Positions 44,608 through 53,663 are shown, counted from the stretch's first letter. The stretch: DNA of 56,253 nucleotides from a bacterium (GCA_021372535.1 JAJFUH010000015.1:1-56253); one strand, 5' to 3'. The notes: a model not told the origin generated them from the sequence alone. Made by a program: numbers and translations.

Positions 44608-46344
44608 TCAGGCCGGAGGTTCGAGAATCCCCGCGATCCTGACCGGGGGCACCCCCTGCGGTGTAAGCCTGCCGAAAAGCGCCTCGAAACCTGCCCGTGC
44701 GCACGGGTCACCCACACCGAACGTAAAGACAAGCGTCCGGGCATCCTGCAGCTCACGGGCGATATACGGCGATGCCATGACGAGATATGCCGGTTTCTTT
44801 CCGAGCGAGCGGATTTTTTCGAGCAGCGCTTTATGGGAAGCGGGCATTTTGCCGCCGAGCGGGTCCCAGCTCAGAGGCTGAATTTTGAGGGCGACGATTA
44901 CCGATTTCGCCTTCCGCACACCATCCGGCAAAGCATCAGCGCTGTCAGGCGGCGGATCGAAGACCGTGCCGCCGGGAACGGATTCGAGAAATACGGATTT
45001 CAATTCGGGGGCTCCGCTCTTTGAATTGGTCAAAATCACGAGCGCAGTGGAGTTATCGGCTTTGAGCGGCAGCCCTTCCGACCGTGGGGCGACGACTGCC
45101 TTGCGGGCTATGGCCAGCGCGGTCTCACGGTGCTCTGCGCAGCCGACAATCTTACGGGCTTCATCGAGCGACGGCGGCGCGGTATACGCCTTGAGGTAAG
45201 CTTTCAGCTCCAGAATCCTCCGGGCGGAAGCCTCGATACGGTCGGGCATGATCTTTCCTGAACTGGCTCCTTCCGCCAGCGCCTCGGCAGTTTTTTTGTT
45301 GTGCTGGGTCACGATGAGGTCCACCCCGGCGTTGACCGCATCATAAACCGAATTCGGAAACGGGAAGTTCTTCTCGATGGCATTCATGGCCATCTCATCG
45401 GACACGATAATCCCCCTGAATCCGAGCTTTTCGCGGAGAAGCCCGGTCAGCACCGGTTTTGAAAGCGTCGCGGGCCGTGACGGGTCTATCGCCGGAAATA
45501 TGATATGCGCGGACATGATTGCCAGAAGCCCCTTTGGAATGAGGCGTTTGTACGGGAATAACTCAACCCGTTCGATCCGTTCGAGAGGATGATCGATGAC
45601 CGGCAGGTCGAGGTGGCTGTTCACACTCGTATCGCCGTGACCGGGGAAATGCTTTGCTGTCGCCGCTGCGCCCTCAGCCTGCATTGCCCCGACAAACGCC
45701 TCCGCCATATCGGCGACCCGGACGGGGTCGTCGCTGAAACTGCGAATATTGATGATGACGTTATCCGGATTTATGTTGACATCGACGACTGGGGAACCGA
45801 TGATATGAAAGCCCATGGCGCGGCACTCACGGGCGATTATACGCGCGATTTCCGCGGCATTCTGAGGAGAACCCGTAGCGCACAGCGCCATATTGGGAGG
45901 AGTCAGCGTACCGTCCTCCGTACAGATACCTCTTGTGCCGAATTCCGCATCGCACCCCATGAGAAGAGGAAAGCGAGCCCGGTTCCGGAGATCATCACGC
46001 CATGACACGATATAGTCGAGGGTACGGTTTTTCTCGAAGAAGGGTATCTCCCAGATGCCGCCGACTCTCCCCTGGCCCGCAAGCGCCTGCGCATCTTCGA
46101 GCTGCTGAGGGGACGCCACAAAGGACATGAGAATCTGGCATGCTTTTTCCTCGAGAGTCATCGCTTTCCAGGTATCTTCGAGCCACTGCCTGTCTTTTTC
46201 ATCGAGGGTGCATCCGAAACTCGTGAGTACCCCGGCTTTTTTCTTTTCTGTTTCCGGCGATTTCTCCGTACCACAGCCGGATAACACAAGTGCGCATGGC
46301 ACAGCCGCAGCAATATGTCGTACAAATTCACGGCGATTCAACAC
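44608..46344 (-). CDS. GH3-family beta-N-acetylhexosaminidase-like lipoprotein
   Basis: 578 residues from GTG 46344, behind AGGAGG. It begins NRREFVRH with a twin arginine and a perfect lipobox LVLSGC, so it is a lipoprotein, probably Tat-exported. GH3 signatures are KHFPGHGDTSVNSHLDLP (with the His of NagZ-type hexosaminidases) and IIVSDEMAMNAI with the nucleophile Asp (about residue 320). A C-terminal second domain (about 400-578) is present, as in longer GH3 enzymes. It probably removes N-acetylglucosamine from muropeptides or chitin-like glycans outside the cell. Divergent from the homocysteine methyltransferase gene. Confidence 0.88.
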   Translation of the reverse strand: MLNRREFVRHIAAAVPCALVLSGCGTEKSPETEKKKAGVLTSFGCTLDEKDRQWLEDTWKAMTLEEKACQILMSFVASPQQLEDAQALAGQGRVGGIWEIPFFEKNRTLDYIVSWRDDLRNRARFPLLMGCDAEFGTRGICTEDGTLTPPNMALCATGSPQNAAEIARIIARECRAMGFHIIGSPVVDVNINPDNVIINIRSFSDDPVRVADMAEAFVGAMQAEGAAATAKHFPGHGDTSVNSHLDLPVIDHPLERIERVELFPYKRLIPKGLLAIMSAHIIFPAIDPSRPATLSKPVLTGLLREKLGFRGIIVSDEMAMNAIEKNFPFPNSVYDAVNAGVDLIVTQHNKKTAEALAEGASSGKIMPDRIEASARRILELKAYLKAYTAPPSLDEARKIVGCAEHRETALAIARKAVVAPRSEGLPLKADNSTALVILTNSKSGAPELKSVFLESVPGGTVFDPPPDSADALPDGVRKAKSVIVALKIQPLSWDPLGGKMPASHKALLEKIRSLGKKPAYLVMASPYIARELQDARTLVFTFGVGDPCARAGFEALFGRLTPQGVPPVRIAGILEPPA

Positions 46345-46825
46345 TGGGACCTCCTGGTTATCTTTCCGAATCTATGAACATTTAAAAATCTCCTCCGGCA
46401 GAGAACAGAAGGATTTTCTGGCTCCAGAGACAGACAAAATTATACTGACAATATACTTAAATTTTGTATTCCGGATAATGATAAATAATTCGTGTTTGCC
46501 AGATTCAACATTCATATTGACAATGAAGCGCATTTGGTTTATCATTAACGGCGAGCATTTTACGACGCATATCTTTCCCCTGCTCCCCGTTCGGAGTACG
46601 AAAAGCGTTTCATGATTATTATTCAGTTTGTACACTGAAAATCGAGCGTACTCATTGATTGGGGATCGAAACCGCACGGATTCTGTACTGCAGATTTTTT
46701 GCTACTTTCCCCATAGAATTATATTAATTGTGCTATACGTATGGTTGAAGAAGTTTCATTAACCATATCTCTATTCTTTCATACACTGGACATCAACCGG
46801 TTCTCTATTATGGAACGTACAAATT
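46345..46825. other. Divergent intergenic region, GH3 lipoprotein / homocysteine methyltransferase
   Basis: 481 bases with no gene I can support. A 101-codon minus-strand frame (46372-46677) has atypical composition and no ribosome site. There is a possible sigma-70 promoter on the plus strand at 46517-46545. A leader of about 270 bases would follow; I looked for SAM, cobalamin or folate riboswitch cores and recognised none. An ATGGTT/AACCAT dyad spans 46740-46765. Confidence 0.4.
46517..46545 (+). promoter_or_regulatory. Possible sigma-70 promoter
   Basis: TTGACA (46517-46522) and TATCAT (46540-46545) are separated by exactly 17 bases. The -35 is perfect and the -10 matches in four of six positions. 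It would give a long leader before the gene at 46826, so it may not be the main promoter. Confidence 0.3.
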
Positions 46826-48670
46826 ATGGGAAATCAGAATACGTTTCTGGATGAAATACGCAGCACCGTACTGATTGGGGACGGTGCTATCGGCACAGAG
46901 CTGTTCGCCCGTGGAGCCAGCCTCAACACCGGCGTGGAACGGTTGAATCTTCTGGCCCCGGATATGGTGCTGGAACTCCACAAGGATTATGTCGCGGCAG
47001 GCAGCAGAGTCATCGAGACGAATACATTCGGCGCTAACAGGCTGAATCTGGAAAAATACGGGGCGGGCCACGAAGCCCGTGATATCATTGCCGCCGGGGT
47101 AAAACTGGCGCGAAAGGCCGCCGGTAAAAACATCTATGTGGCCGGTTCGGTCGGCCCCCTGCCGCTCATCGAAGGCGAGCCCTTATCGGATTCAGAACAG
47201 GACTCATTGTTTTCGGATCAGATAACCGCTCTACAGGAGAGCGGAGTCGATCTCCTCATCTTCGAAACATTCATTGATCTCAATCAACTCCTGAGAGCGC
47301 TTGCCTTGGCGCGGTCGTTGACAGGTATCCCGATAATCGCCCAGATGGCTTTCGAGAGCGGGGGACGGACGGCGAGCGGCGACAGCGCTGAACAATTCCT
47401 CCAATCCTGTATCAAAGCCGGTGCCGATGTCGTGGGGGCGAATTGCGGCAGCGGGGTACAGTCGGTTGTCGATGCTATCGGAACAATCGCCCCGTTCGGC
47501 ATACCCATGAGCGCATACATGAATGCAGGATTCGCCGAGCGGATCGAGGATCGGTTCATCTATATCGCCCCCCATGATTATCTGGCAAAAAAAGCCGCCG
47601 AGCTCGTTCACAGCGGCGTCCGGCTTGTCGGCGGCTGCTGCGGCACTGGCCCCGATACCATAAGGGCCATTGTCAAAGCGCTTTCCGAGGGAAAGTATGT
47701 CGTTCCGGCCCCGATCCATGTCGAGGCCAGACCCGCAACAGGAATCGAAGCGCTTCCCGAACCGGCTGTATCGAAAATACCCGCGCCGCCGCACGGTATT
47801 CTCGTGGAGCTCGACCCCCCGAAACGTCCCGACATATCCGCACTCCTGAAAAGCGCCGAGACACTCAAAAAGGCCGGTGTTCAAGCCTTTACGCTCGCCG
47901 ACAATCCTCTCGCTTCCGTGCGGGTGGATGTTCTGACAGCGGCTGGAGCGCTCATGCAGAAAACGGGTATGCCGGTCATACCTCATCTCACAGGCCGTGA
48001 CCGTAACCGTATAGGCTTGCAGTCAACCATACTGGGCGCCCATGTGCTCGGCATACGGTCGCTGCTCTGTGTTACCGGCGATCCGATCCGGATGTACCAC
48101 GAAACAAACACCTCGGGCGTGTTCGATGTCACTTCGATCGGACTGGTAAAGCTCGTGTCGGAGTTCAACTCGGGGCAGCGGTTGAACGAACAGGGACATA
48201 CATCCTTTTCCATCGGCGTGGCGCTGAATCCCAATGTCCGCAGTATCGACGGGCAGATCGGAAAACTCCGGCGAAAAATCGACGCGGGGGCTCATTTCGT
48301 ACTCACCCAGCCGATTTTCGATATCGAACGTCTCGATACCCTGCAGGATGCGCTCGACAAGGCGCATATTCATATCCCGGTTTATATCGGCCTGATGCCG
48401 CTGAAATCCTCCGGCCAGGCGGATTATCTTCATTTCGAGGTGCCCGGTATTTACATTCCCGATACCATCCGTGAGCGTCTGGGGCGTTATACGGAGCCTG
48501 CCGACCAGCAGACGGAGGGGATCGCCATAGCACGGGAGCTTGTCGAGCGCATGGCGCCGCGGGTATACGGATTGTACCTGATTTCCTCGATGAACCGTGC
48601 GGAGCCGCTTCTTCCGGTCATCGAATCGATTCAGAGCCATGCGGTTTGGGGAAAGGAAATCAGCAAATAG
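46826..48670 (+). CDS. Bifunctional homocysteine S-methyltransferase / 5,10-methylenetetrahydrofolate reductase
   Basis: 614 residues. The N-terminal methyltransferase (1-290) has the zinc cysteines: GANCGSG (Cys207) and VGGCCGTG (Cys271, Cys272), with IGDGAIGTEL at the start. The C-terminal MTHFR domain (about 325-614) shows SIGVALNPN, GKLRRKIDAGAHFVLTQPIF and YIGLMPLKSSGQA. The reductase makes 5-methyl-THF and the methyltransferase passes a methyl group to homocysteine; in YitJ-type fusions the methyl donor of the first domain may be S-methylmethionine or methyl-THF. Cytoplasmic. Followed by thyX and a methyl-THF methyltransferase, all folate one-carbon enzymes. Confidence 0.92.
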   Translation: MGNQNTFLDEIRSTVLIGDGAIGTELFARGASLNTGVERLNLLAPDMVLELHKDYVAAGSRVIETNTFGANRLNLEKYGAGHEARDIIAAGVKLARKAAGKNIYVAGSVGPLPLIEGEPLSDSEQDSLFSDQITALQESGVDLLIFETFIDLNQLLRALALARSLTGIPIIAQMAFESGGRTASGDSAEQFLQSCIKAGADVVGANCGSGVQSVVDAIGTIAPFGIPMSAYMNAGFAERIEDRFIYIAPHDYLAKKAAELVHSGVRLVGGCCGTGPDTIRAIVKALSEGKYVVPAPIHVEARPATGIEALPEPAVSKIPAPPHGILVELDPPKRPDISALLKSAETLKKAGVQAFTLADNPLASVRVDVLTAAGALMQKTGMPVIPHLTGRDRNRIGLQSTILGAHVLGIRSLLCVTGDPIRMYHETNTSGVFDVTSIGLVKLVSEFNSGQRLNEQGHTSFSIGVALNPNVRSIDGQIGKLRRKIDAGAHFVLTQPIFDIERLDTLQDALDKAHIHIPVYIGLMPLKSSGQADYLHFEVPGIYIPDTIRERLGRYTEPADQQTEGIAIARELVERMAPRVYGLYLISSMNRAEPLLPVIESIQSHAVWGKEISK

Positions 48671-48789
48671 ATTACAGCGGATTTGCTATACCAGGACAAA
48701 CGATACCGCAGACATGAAGCACATGTATTATACATGCCTGTCATGCGGAATTATCTTGATAACAGGTATGATAAAATCCTAAATTAAGA

Positions 48790-48890
48790 GAGCGGTGAAA
48801 GGTGTCTTTTTCACACGCCCGATAATGAAATATATCGCCCGTTTTCTGTCAAGGGCATGTTAATCGGCACTTCGTGCAGCCCCTTGACAG
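48790..48890 (+). repeat. About 100-bp repeat unit left of thyX (inverted copy at 49773-49874)
   Basis: Starts with the hairpin AGCGGTGAAAGGTGTC / TTTTTCACACGCCC, continues with CGATAATGAAATATAT, and ends in TGTCAAGGG...AATCGGCACTTCGTGC...CCCTTGACAG, itself a stem-loop. The right-hand unit is its reverse complement at most positions by eye. The two units face each other around thyX. Confidence 0.75.
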
Positions 48891-48994
48891 CATAGATTCA
48901 CTCATACGGTGTTTTTCACCACGCTTTGTTAAGTGTGCAAATATTCTCGGTATATACAACATCCCGATACAACCATCCGGAAAAGTCGTATTCA

Positions 48995-49720
48995 ATGAAT
49001 CAGCCGAATATCAAGCTTCTCACATTCACCGCCGATGCGGAAAAACTTGTCTGCGCGGCGGCAAAACTCTGCTATGCCTCCGATCCCGGCACCATTTTCG
49101 ATAATTCCGGGGATGAGATACGGAAATTTCTGGCGCGGCTCAGAAGCATGGGACACCTGAGTCCTTTCGAACATGCCTCGTATACCTTCCTCCTTGAGGG
49201 AATTTCGCGGGCGCTCACTCACCAGCTCGTCCGTCACCGTATAGCCTCCTATTCACAGCGGAGCCAGCGGTATGTCTCGCATGATTCGTTCGACTACATC
49301 GTTCCGCCGAGTCTCAGGGGAAAAACGGTCGAAACGGAAGATGGCTGTGTTGACGCCGAAATATATTTCAGGGATTTCATGAAGCATGCGGCAGAGACCT
49401 ACCGTAGACTTTTAACCGCGCTCGGTGGTGAGCACGAATCGGCCATCGAGGATGCCCGGTATGTCCTTCCCAATGCGACCGAAACCAAAATCATGGTGAC
49501 CATGAATGCCCGAGAGCTGTTCCACTTTTTCGGCGAGCGGCTCTGCAACCGCGCCCAGTGGGAAATCAGAACCGCGGCGGATGGTATGCTCGTACAGGTA
49601 CGGGCGGTATCGCCCGTCATTTTCAGGGGTATCGGACCGAAATGCGTGCAGCTCGGTTATTGTCCCGAGGGGAAAATGTCCTGCGGCCGCATGAAAGAAA
49701 TGAGAGAACGGTATCAGTAA
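48995..49720 (+). CDS. thyX: Flavin-dependent thymidylate synthase ThyX
   Basis: 241 residues from ATG 48995, the usual ThyX length; the 23 extra upstream codons are not family-like. It converts dUMP to dTMP using methylene-THF and reduced FAD/NADPH. The signature RHRX7S is present (RHRIASYSQRS, Arg80 to Ser90) with SQRYVSHDSF directly after. SPFEHASYTFLLEGISRALTHQLVRHR and ARELFHFFGERLCNRAQWEI complete the active site. No thyA gene is visible in the window. The whole gene sits between two facing copies of a 100-bp repeat. Confidence 0.95.
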   Translation: MNQPNIKLLTFTADAEKLVCAAAKLCYASDPGTIFDNSGDEIRKFLARLRSMGHLSPFEHASYTFLLEGISRALTHQLVRHRIASYSQRSQRYVSHDSFDYIVPPSLRGKTVETEDGCVDAEIYFRDFMKHAAETYRRLLTALGGEHESAIEDARYVLPNATETKIMVTMNARELFHFFGERLCNRAQWEIRTAADGMLVQVRAVSPVIFRGIGPKCVQLGYCPEGKMSCGRMKEMRERYQ

Positions 49721-49772
49721 ACCACGAACCTGCGGAAGCGTGGTTATAAAACACGGTATATCAGGATAAAAG

Positions 49773-49874
49773 CTGTCAAGGGTCGGCACGAAGTGCCGAT
49801 TGACAAGCCATCAACAGCAACAAAACAATACATTTCATTATCGCGCGCGTGGAAATGATACTTTTTCACCGCCC
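49773..49874 (-). repeat. About 100-bp repeat unit right of thyX (inverted partner of 48790-48890)
   Basis: Begins CTGTCAAGGGTCGGCACGAA and ends in AAATGATACTTTTTCACC-GCCC, the reverse complement of the left unit's features: hairpin, ATAATGAAATG core, AATCGGCACTTCGTGC and CCCTTGACAG. It ends 7 bases before the AGGAG of the following gene. Confidence 0.75.
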
Positions 49875-49892
49875 TCACAGGAGAGAAACAGC

Positions 49893-50693
49893 ATGTTTAC
49901 AGTAATCGGCGAACGTATCAACATGACCCGTAAATCAATCCGGACAAAGGTATGGGAACGTGACGAAGCCTTCATCCGCGCCGAAGCAGCCCGTCAGGCA
50001 AACGCCGGCGCAACCCATATAGACATCAATGCCGGCGGCGACCCTTCCAAGGAAGTCGATGACATGAAATGGCTTGCCGGAGTCGTTTCCGACGAGGTGA
50101 GCATTCCGCTCTCGTTCGATTCGGCGAATCCGGAGGCGATCAGGGCGGGCCTGGAAATCTGCAACCGTCCCGGAACAATAGTCAACTCGATCACCATGGA
50201 AAAAGAGCGCGTCGGGGGCATCCTTCCTCTTGTTAAAGAATTCAACACCGGAGTAATCTGCCTGACCATGAACGACCAGGGGATGCCGGAAGACTACGAG
50301 GGCAGGGCGCGGATCACCGACGATGTCATTGCCATGTTCAACGCCAGCGGCCTGTCGCACGACCGGGCGTACTTCGACCACCTCGTCCGTCCCGCCTCGA
50401 CCAATCCCGGGCAGGCGCGGTTCATCCTCGATGCGGTGCGGTACACGAGGGAGACGTATCCGGAGGCGCACATCGCGCTCGGGCTCTCGAATATCTCGTT
50501 CGGCATTCCGAAACGCAACAACTTCAACCGGGCATTCCTTGCCATGCTCGTTGCCGCGGGTGCGGACGGCGCCATAATCGATCCGACCGAAGCCGACATG
50601 ATGATCACCCTCTGTTCGGCCCGTGCGGTCATGGGATACGACGAGTACTGCATGGGATACCTTGAAAAGATGCGGAGCGAAGGTCTGGCGTAA
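49893..50693 (+). CDS. Methyltetrahydrofolate:corrinoid methyltransferase (MeTr/AcsE-like, pterin-binding)
   Basis: 266 residues from ATG 49893, behind CAGGAG; the upstream 31 codons cross the repeat and are rejected. TIM-barrel pterin-binding family: VIGERINMTRKSI, the folate-binding GATHIDINAGG, LSFDSANPEAI, VNSITMEKER, and LSNISFGIPKRNNFN. MeTr moves the methyl of 5-methyl-THF to a corrinoid protein, in the Wood-Ljungdahl pathway or in methyl-transfer modules. No corrinoid protein, CODH/ACS or activase gene is visible nearby, so it could also be a stand-alone folate/corrinoid methyltransferase. Same strand as the MTHFR fusion and thyX. Confidence 0.88.
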   Translation: MFTVIGERINMTRKSIRTKVWERDEAFIRAEAARQANAGATHIDINAGGDPSKEVDDMKWLAGVVSDEVSIPLSFDSANPEAIRAGLEICNRPGTIVNSITMEKERVGGILPLVKEFNTGVICLTMNDQGMPEDYEGRARITDDVIAMFNASGLSHDRAYFDHLVRPASTNPGQARFILDAVRYTRETYPEAHIALGLSNISFGIPKRNNFNRAFLAMLVAAGADGAIIDPTEADMMITLCSARAVMGYDEYCMGYLEKMRSEGLA

Positions 50694-50786
50694 GGAATAT
50701 AAACGAATCGTGGAGATGAAGGTGCGAGGAGTTTTTTTAATGTAAATCCGGTTTCGGAACAGATGTCTATTAAAGGAGGCAGCTGC

Positions 50787-51617
50787 ATGAGGACATTCAT
50801 AATCCCGGTCAGTATATTCCTGTTCTTACCAGTCCTGTCGTGGTCTCAGAAAGCCGATAAAAAAATCCTTGAAAACGGCGTCAACTTCATCGCTACACAT
50901 CCATACACCGCCGAAGAAAACGCCCGCTTGCTCAAACTCTACGAAAACCTGCGTGTCGCCGATGTTTCCGATGGCCTCGATCAGGTCGGCCTGCCGAACA
51001 CCGGGCTTGTCGATCCTTCAATTCATCCCCTCTGGCAGGATTTCGAGAACCTGTCGCACATCATACGGGGTATAGCGCTCACCGTTCGCTTCGTACCGAC
51101 ACAACGACCGGACAGACCGGCGCCCGGTGAAAAATTCAGCGACTGGGAAGGCAATTTCTATGGCGCTTATTCCGCAGAGACCTTCATGTCGATCATTCAG
51201 CCCGGAAACGTCATTATCATCGACGATGTCGAGGAAAAAGACATCGGCTCGATCGGTTCGAACAATATTCTCGCATGGTATAAAGCAGGCGCAGTCGGCG
51301 TGGTGACCGATGCAAGCTCCCGCGACACGGACGAGGTGACAATCGAGAAAGTACCACTCTATCTCCTCAAAAAGGGCCGTGGAATCCGCCCCGGACGGAA
51401 CGAGCTCGAATCGGTCAACCGTCCCGTAGAGATCGGCGGCGTGCTCGTCTGTCCCGGCGATGTTATCGTTGCTGACGGCGACGGCGTCGTCGTGGTACCG
51501 AGGAAGGTTGCCGAGGAAGTGGCGCTCAGGGCGCAGGAAGTGCTTGCGGGGGACAAGGAAGGCAGGCGCTCGCTGTATAAGAGCCTTGGTATCCCACTTG
51601 ACAAAACGGTAAAATGA
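50787..51617 (+). CDS. Exported RraA-like family protein
   Basis: 276 residues from ATG 50787, behind AAAGGAGG. A clear signal peptide (TFIIPVSIFLFLPVLSWSQ) precedes the RraA/HMG-aldolase fold: RVADVSDGLDQVGLPN, IIQPGNVIIIDDVEEKDIGS (in outline), AWYKAGAVGVVTDASSRDTDEV, and CPGDVIVADGDGVVVVPRKVA. RraA-like proteins include 4-hydroxy-4-methyl-2-oxoglutarate aldolases (divalent metal, Asp/Arg active site) and inhibitors of RNase E. Here an Arg-Asp pair is seen in ASSRDTDEV. Export is not expected for either role. A second, cytoplasmic relative is convergent at 51734. Confidence 0.8.
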   Translation: MRTFIIPVSIFLFLPVLSWSQKADKKILENGVNFIATHPYTAEENARLLKLYENLRVADVSDGLDQVGLPNTGLVDPSIHPLWQDFENLSHIIRGIALTVRFVPTQRPDRPAPGEKFSDWEGNFYGAYSAETFMSIIQPGNVIIIDDVEEKDIGSIGSNNILAWYKAGAVGVVTDASSRDTDEVTIEKVPLYLLKKGRGIRPGRNELESVNRPVEIGGVLVCPGDVIVADGDGVVVVPRKVAEEVALRAQEVLAGDKEGRRSLYKSLGIPLDKTVK

Positions 51618-51670
51618 AAGCAAATCTGGTGATTACGCCATAATAACGACCTGAAATCGCTCATAATAAT

Positions 51671-51702
51671 AAAGGGACGGCACATTCACCGTCCCTTTGT
51701 TT
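51671..51702. terminator. Bidirectional Rho-independent terminator between two RraA-like genes
   Basis: AAAGGGACGG (51671-51680) pairs with CCGTCCCTTT (51689-51698) around an 8-base loop. T-rich on both flanks, so it can end transcription from both converging genes. Confidence 0.88.
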
Positions 51703-51733
51703 ATTATATAATTTATTCAAACCTTACAGCTTC

Positions 51734-52549
51734 TCACAAATCTCCGAACGTGTCGTACACCTTGTCGATAGGCATGCCGTTTCGGATAGCCTCGCGCTCG
51801 GCGTTCTCGAAAGCCAGAATCTCCTCGGCGCGGAGGAGGACCTCGTCCACATAGAGCTTCGGAATAATCTGGAGACCGTCATCATCACCGAAAATGAAGT
51901 CACCCGGATTGACCACGACATAATGGGTCAGATGACCGCGTATGTGAATGGGCACATTGACCTCCAGGACACGCCAGCCGCCGTAAAAGTTCGGCGTTGT
52001 GCCGCGGGCAAAGTACGGGAAATCGCCGAGCTTGAATATGTACTGGGTGTCACGGGTCATACCGGAATTCACGATGCCGACACAGCCGCGCGACCGTGCG
52101 AGGTTGCAGCTCATTTCGCCGAACTGCGCAGCCTGCATATCGCCGCCGGTATCGAAAACGAGAACGGCGCCGGGGAAGATAGATTTCATCATCCTCTTCT
52201 GCGGTGAATCCTCCTTGAGCCATTTGAGCTGACGGGCGTCCTTCTCTTCCTCGGTCAGATGAGACTCAGTAGCGACCGAATGCCATTTAATCGGCAGACA
52301 GCGGCCTGCGATGATATCATGTTCCTTGAGCGCCCTCAAACCGTGATCGAGTATCGTGTTCACGATGCCGGAAAGCCACATGGCATCGCTTACACAACCA
52401 CCGTACAGCCTCTTGTAGCGCTTGACGCGTTCCATATCATCAATGTCGAGAGTACGAATCACTTTGGGAGGATCAGGTACTTTATACGGATAATCCTCTC
52501 CGGTCACATCGGTATTGACAAAATCCGGCTTCGGCCTGTCAATCGCCAT
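51734..52549 (-). CDS. RraA-like family protein (cytoplasmic)
   Basis: 271 residues from ATG 52549, behind AGGGGGTG; GTG two codons earlier is possible. The RraA core is RYKRLYGGCVSDAMWLSGIV, VFDTGGDMQAAQFGEMSCNLARSRG, VGIVNSGMTRDTQYI and VVNPGDFIFGDDDGLQIIPK. The Arg-Asp of SGMTRDT matches the aldolase catalytic pair (metal-bound Asp, anion-binding Arg). No signal peptide. It may be a pyruvate aldolase for keto acids, or a regulator, as the family includes both. It diverges clearly from the exported relative across the shared terminator. Confidence 0.82.
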   Translation of the reverse strand: MAIDRPKPDFVNTDVTGEDYPYKVPDPPKVIRTLDIDDMERVKRYKRLYGGCVSDAMWLSGIVNTILDHGLRALKEHDIIAGRCLPIKWHSVATESHLTEEEKDARQLKWLKEDSPQKRMMKSIFPGAVLVFDTGGDMQAAQFGEMSCNLARSRGCVGIVNSGMTRDTQYIFKLGDFPYFARGTTPNFYGGWRVLEVNVPIHIRGHLTHYVVVNPGDFIFGDDDGLQIIPKLYVDEVLLRAEEILAFENAEREAIRNGMPIDKVYDTFGDL

Positions 52550-52647
52550 AAACACCCCCTGCTTAACCTGTAAAATATTGATTTATCGGGTATTATATAA
52601 AACACATAAAATGCCCGGCTTCGTTTGTCAAAGGCTCAAATTTACTA

Positions 52648-53634
52648 TTATTCCATGTTAAAGTCAAGGCTGGAATTATCTCCGATAATAAGTCTCCTCG
52701 GCCGGTCATCGATGGTGGCATCATCCCCGATCAGTGAGCTTGCCACCGAGGCATTGGAAACACGGGCGCCGGTGCCGATAATACTGTCCGAGATAATGGA
52801 GTGATCGATAACGGCACAGTCGCCGACCGACACATAGGGCCCGATGATGGATGTGGTTATTTCCGCGTTCGGGGGAATCGAAACCGGCGGAATGATAATA
52901 GAGCCGGGAATGGTGATATCGTTTCCCTCGCGTTCGAGCATGTGACGGTTTGTTTCCATGAGTGAGCGGGGAGTTCCGCAGTCGAACCATTTGTCAATCA
53001 TCAGCGGTTTGAACGTACAGCCGCGCTCGACCATGAGCCGGAAGGCATCGGTAATCTGGAATTCACCTCGTGTTTTATAGTCTTTCGTGATGATTTCGGA
53101 CAGACACTCGAATAAAACACGGGAGTTTTTTATATAGTTGAATCCCACGATTGCCAGGTTCGACCGAGGTTTCGATGGTTTTTCCTCGAACTCGGTAATC
53201 AGTCCGTCATGGATATTCACCACACCGAAGCGACGGGGATCTTTAACTTTTTTGACCGCGATCAGCCCATCGGTTTCACACTGAGTGACTTCCGTAAGGT
53301 TTCCCTCGATGATTGTATCGCCATACACAATGATGAGATCGTCATCGCCGGCGGCATCTCCGGTAAGACTCACCGCGTGGCCGAGCCCGAGACGTTCCTC
53401 CTGAACAATGGTTTCTATGGTAAGACCGGGATAGTGGTTTTTCAGGTAACGGGTGATATTGAAACCTTCATCGCTGATAATGAGCACAAGGTGTCTGCAC
53501 CCGAGAGGAAGCAGGCTATCCACTATATGAGCGATAATCGGTTTCGATCCGACATACAGGAGCGCCTTGGGTTTGGTGTGGGTGAGCGGCCTGAGCCTTG
53601 TACCCGAGCCAGCAACCGGAATAATCGCCTTCAT
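52648..53634 (-). CDS. Sugar nucleotidyltransferase with left-handed beta-helix C-terminus
   Basis: 328 residues. The nucleotide-binding signature PVAGSGTRLRPLTHTKPKALL and the later VYGDTIIEG, EFEEKPSKPRSNLAIVGF, WFDCGTPRSL belong to the RmlA/GalU/GlmU group that makes NDP-sugars from sugar 1-phosphates. From about residue 240 hexapeptide-like repeats (SIIIPPVSIPPNAEITTSII) build a beta-helix; no acetyltransferase active site is evident. The exact sugar is not fixed. It lies downstream of the GHMP kinase and galU on the same strand but after a 205-base gap with a repeat. Confidence 0.85.
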   Translation of the reverse strand: MKAIIPVAGSGTRLRPLTHTKPKALLYVGSKPIIAHIVDSLLPLGCRHLVLIISDEGFNITRYLKNHYPGLTIETIVQEERLGLGHAVSLTGDAAGDDDLIIVYGDTIIEGNLTEVTQCETDGLIAVKKVKDPRRFGVVNIHDGLITEFEEKPSKPRSNLAIVGFNYIKNSRVLFECLSEIITKDYKTRGEFQITDAFRLMVERGCTFKPLMIDKWFDCGTPRSLMETNRHMLEREGNDITIPGSIIIPPVSIPPNAEITTSIIGPYVSVGDCAVIDHSIISDSIIGTGARVSNASVASSLIGDDATIDDRPRRLIIGDNSSLDFNME

Positions 53635-53663
53635 TTCATAAACCTCTTAGCCCGACCTGTTCA

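Noticed and set aside
46545-46825. SAM or cobalamin riboswitch in the leader of the homocysteine methyltransferase/MTHFR gene
   Set aside because: Neither the SAM-I core nor the cobalamin box was recognised; the short dyads present do not build those folds.
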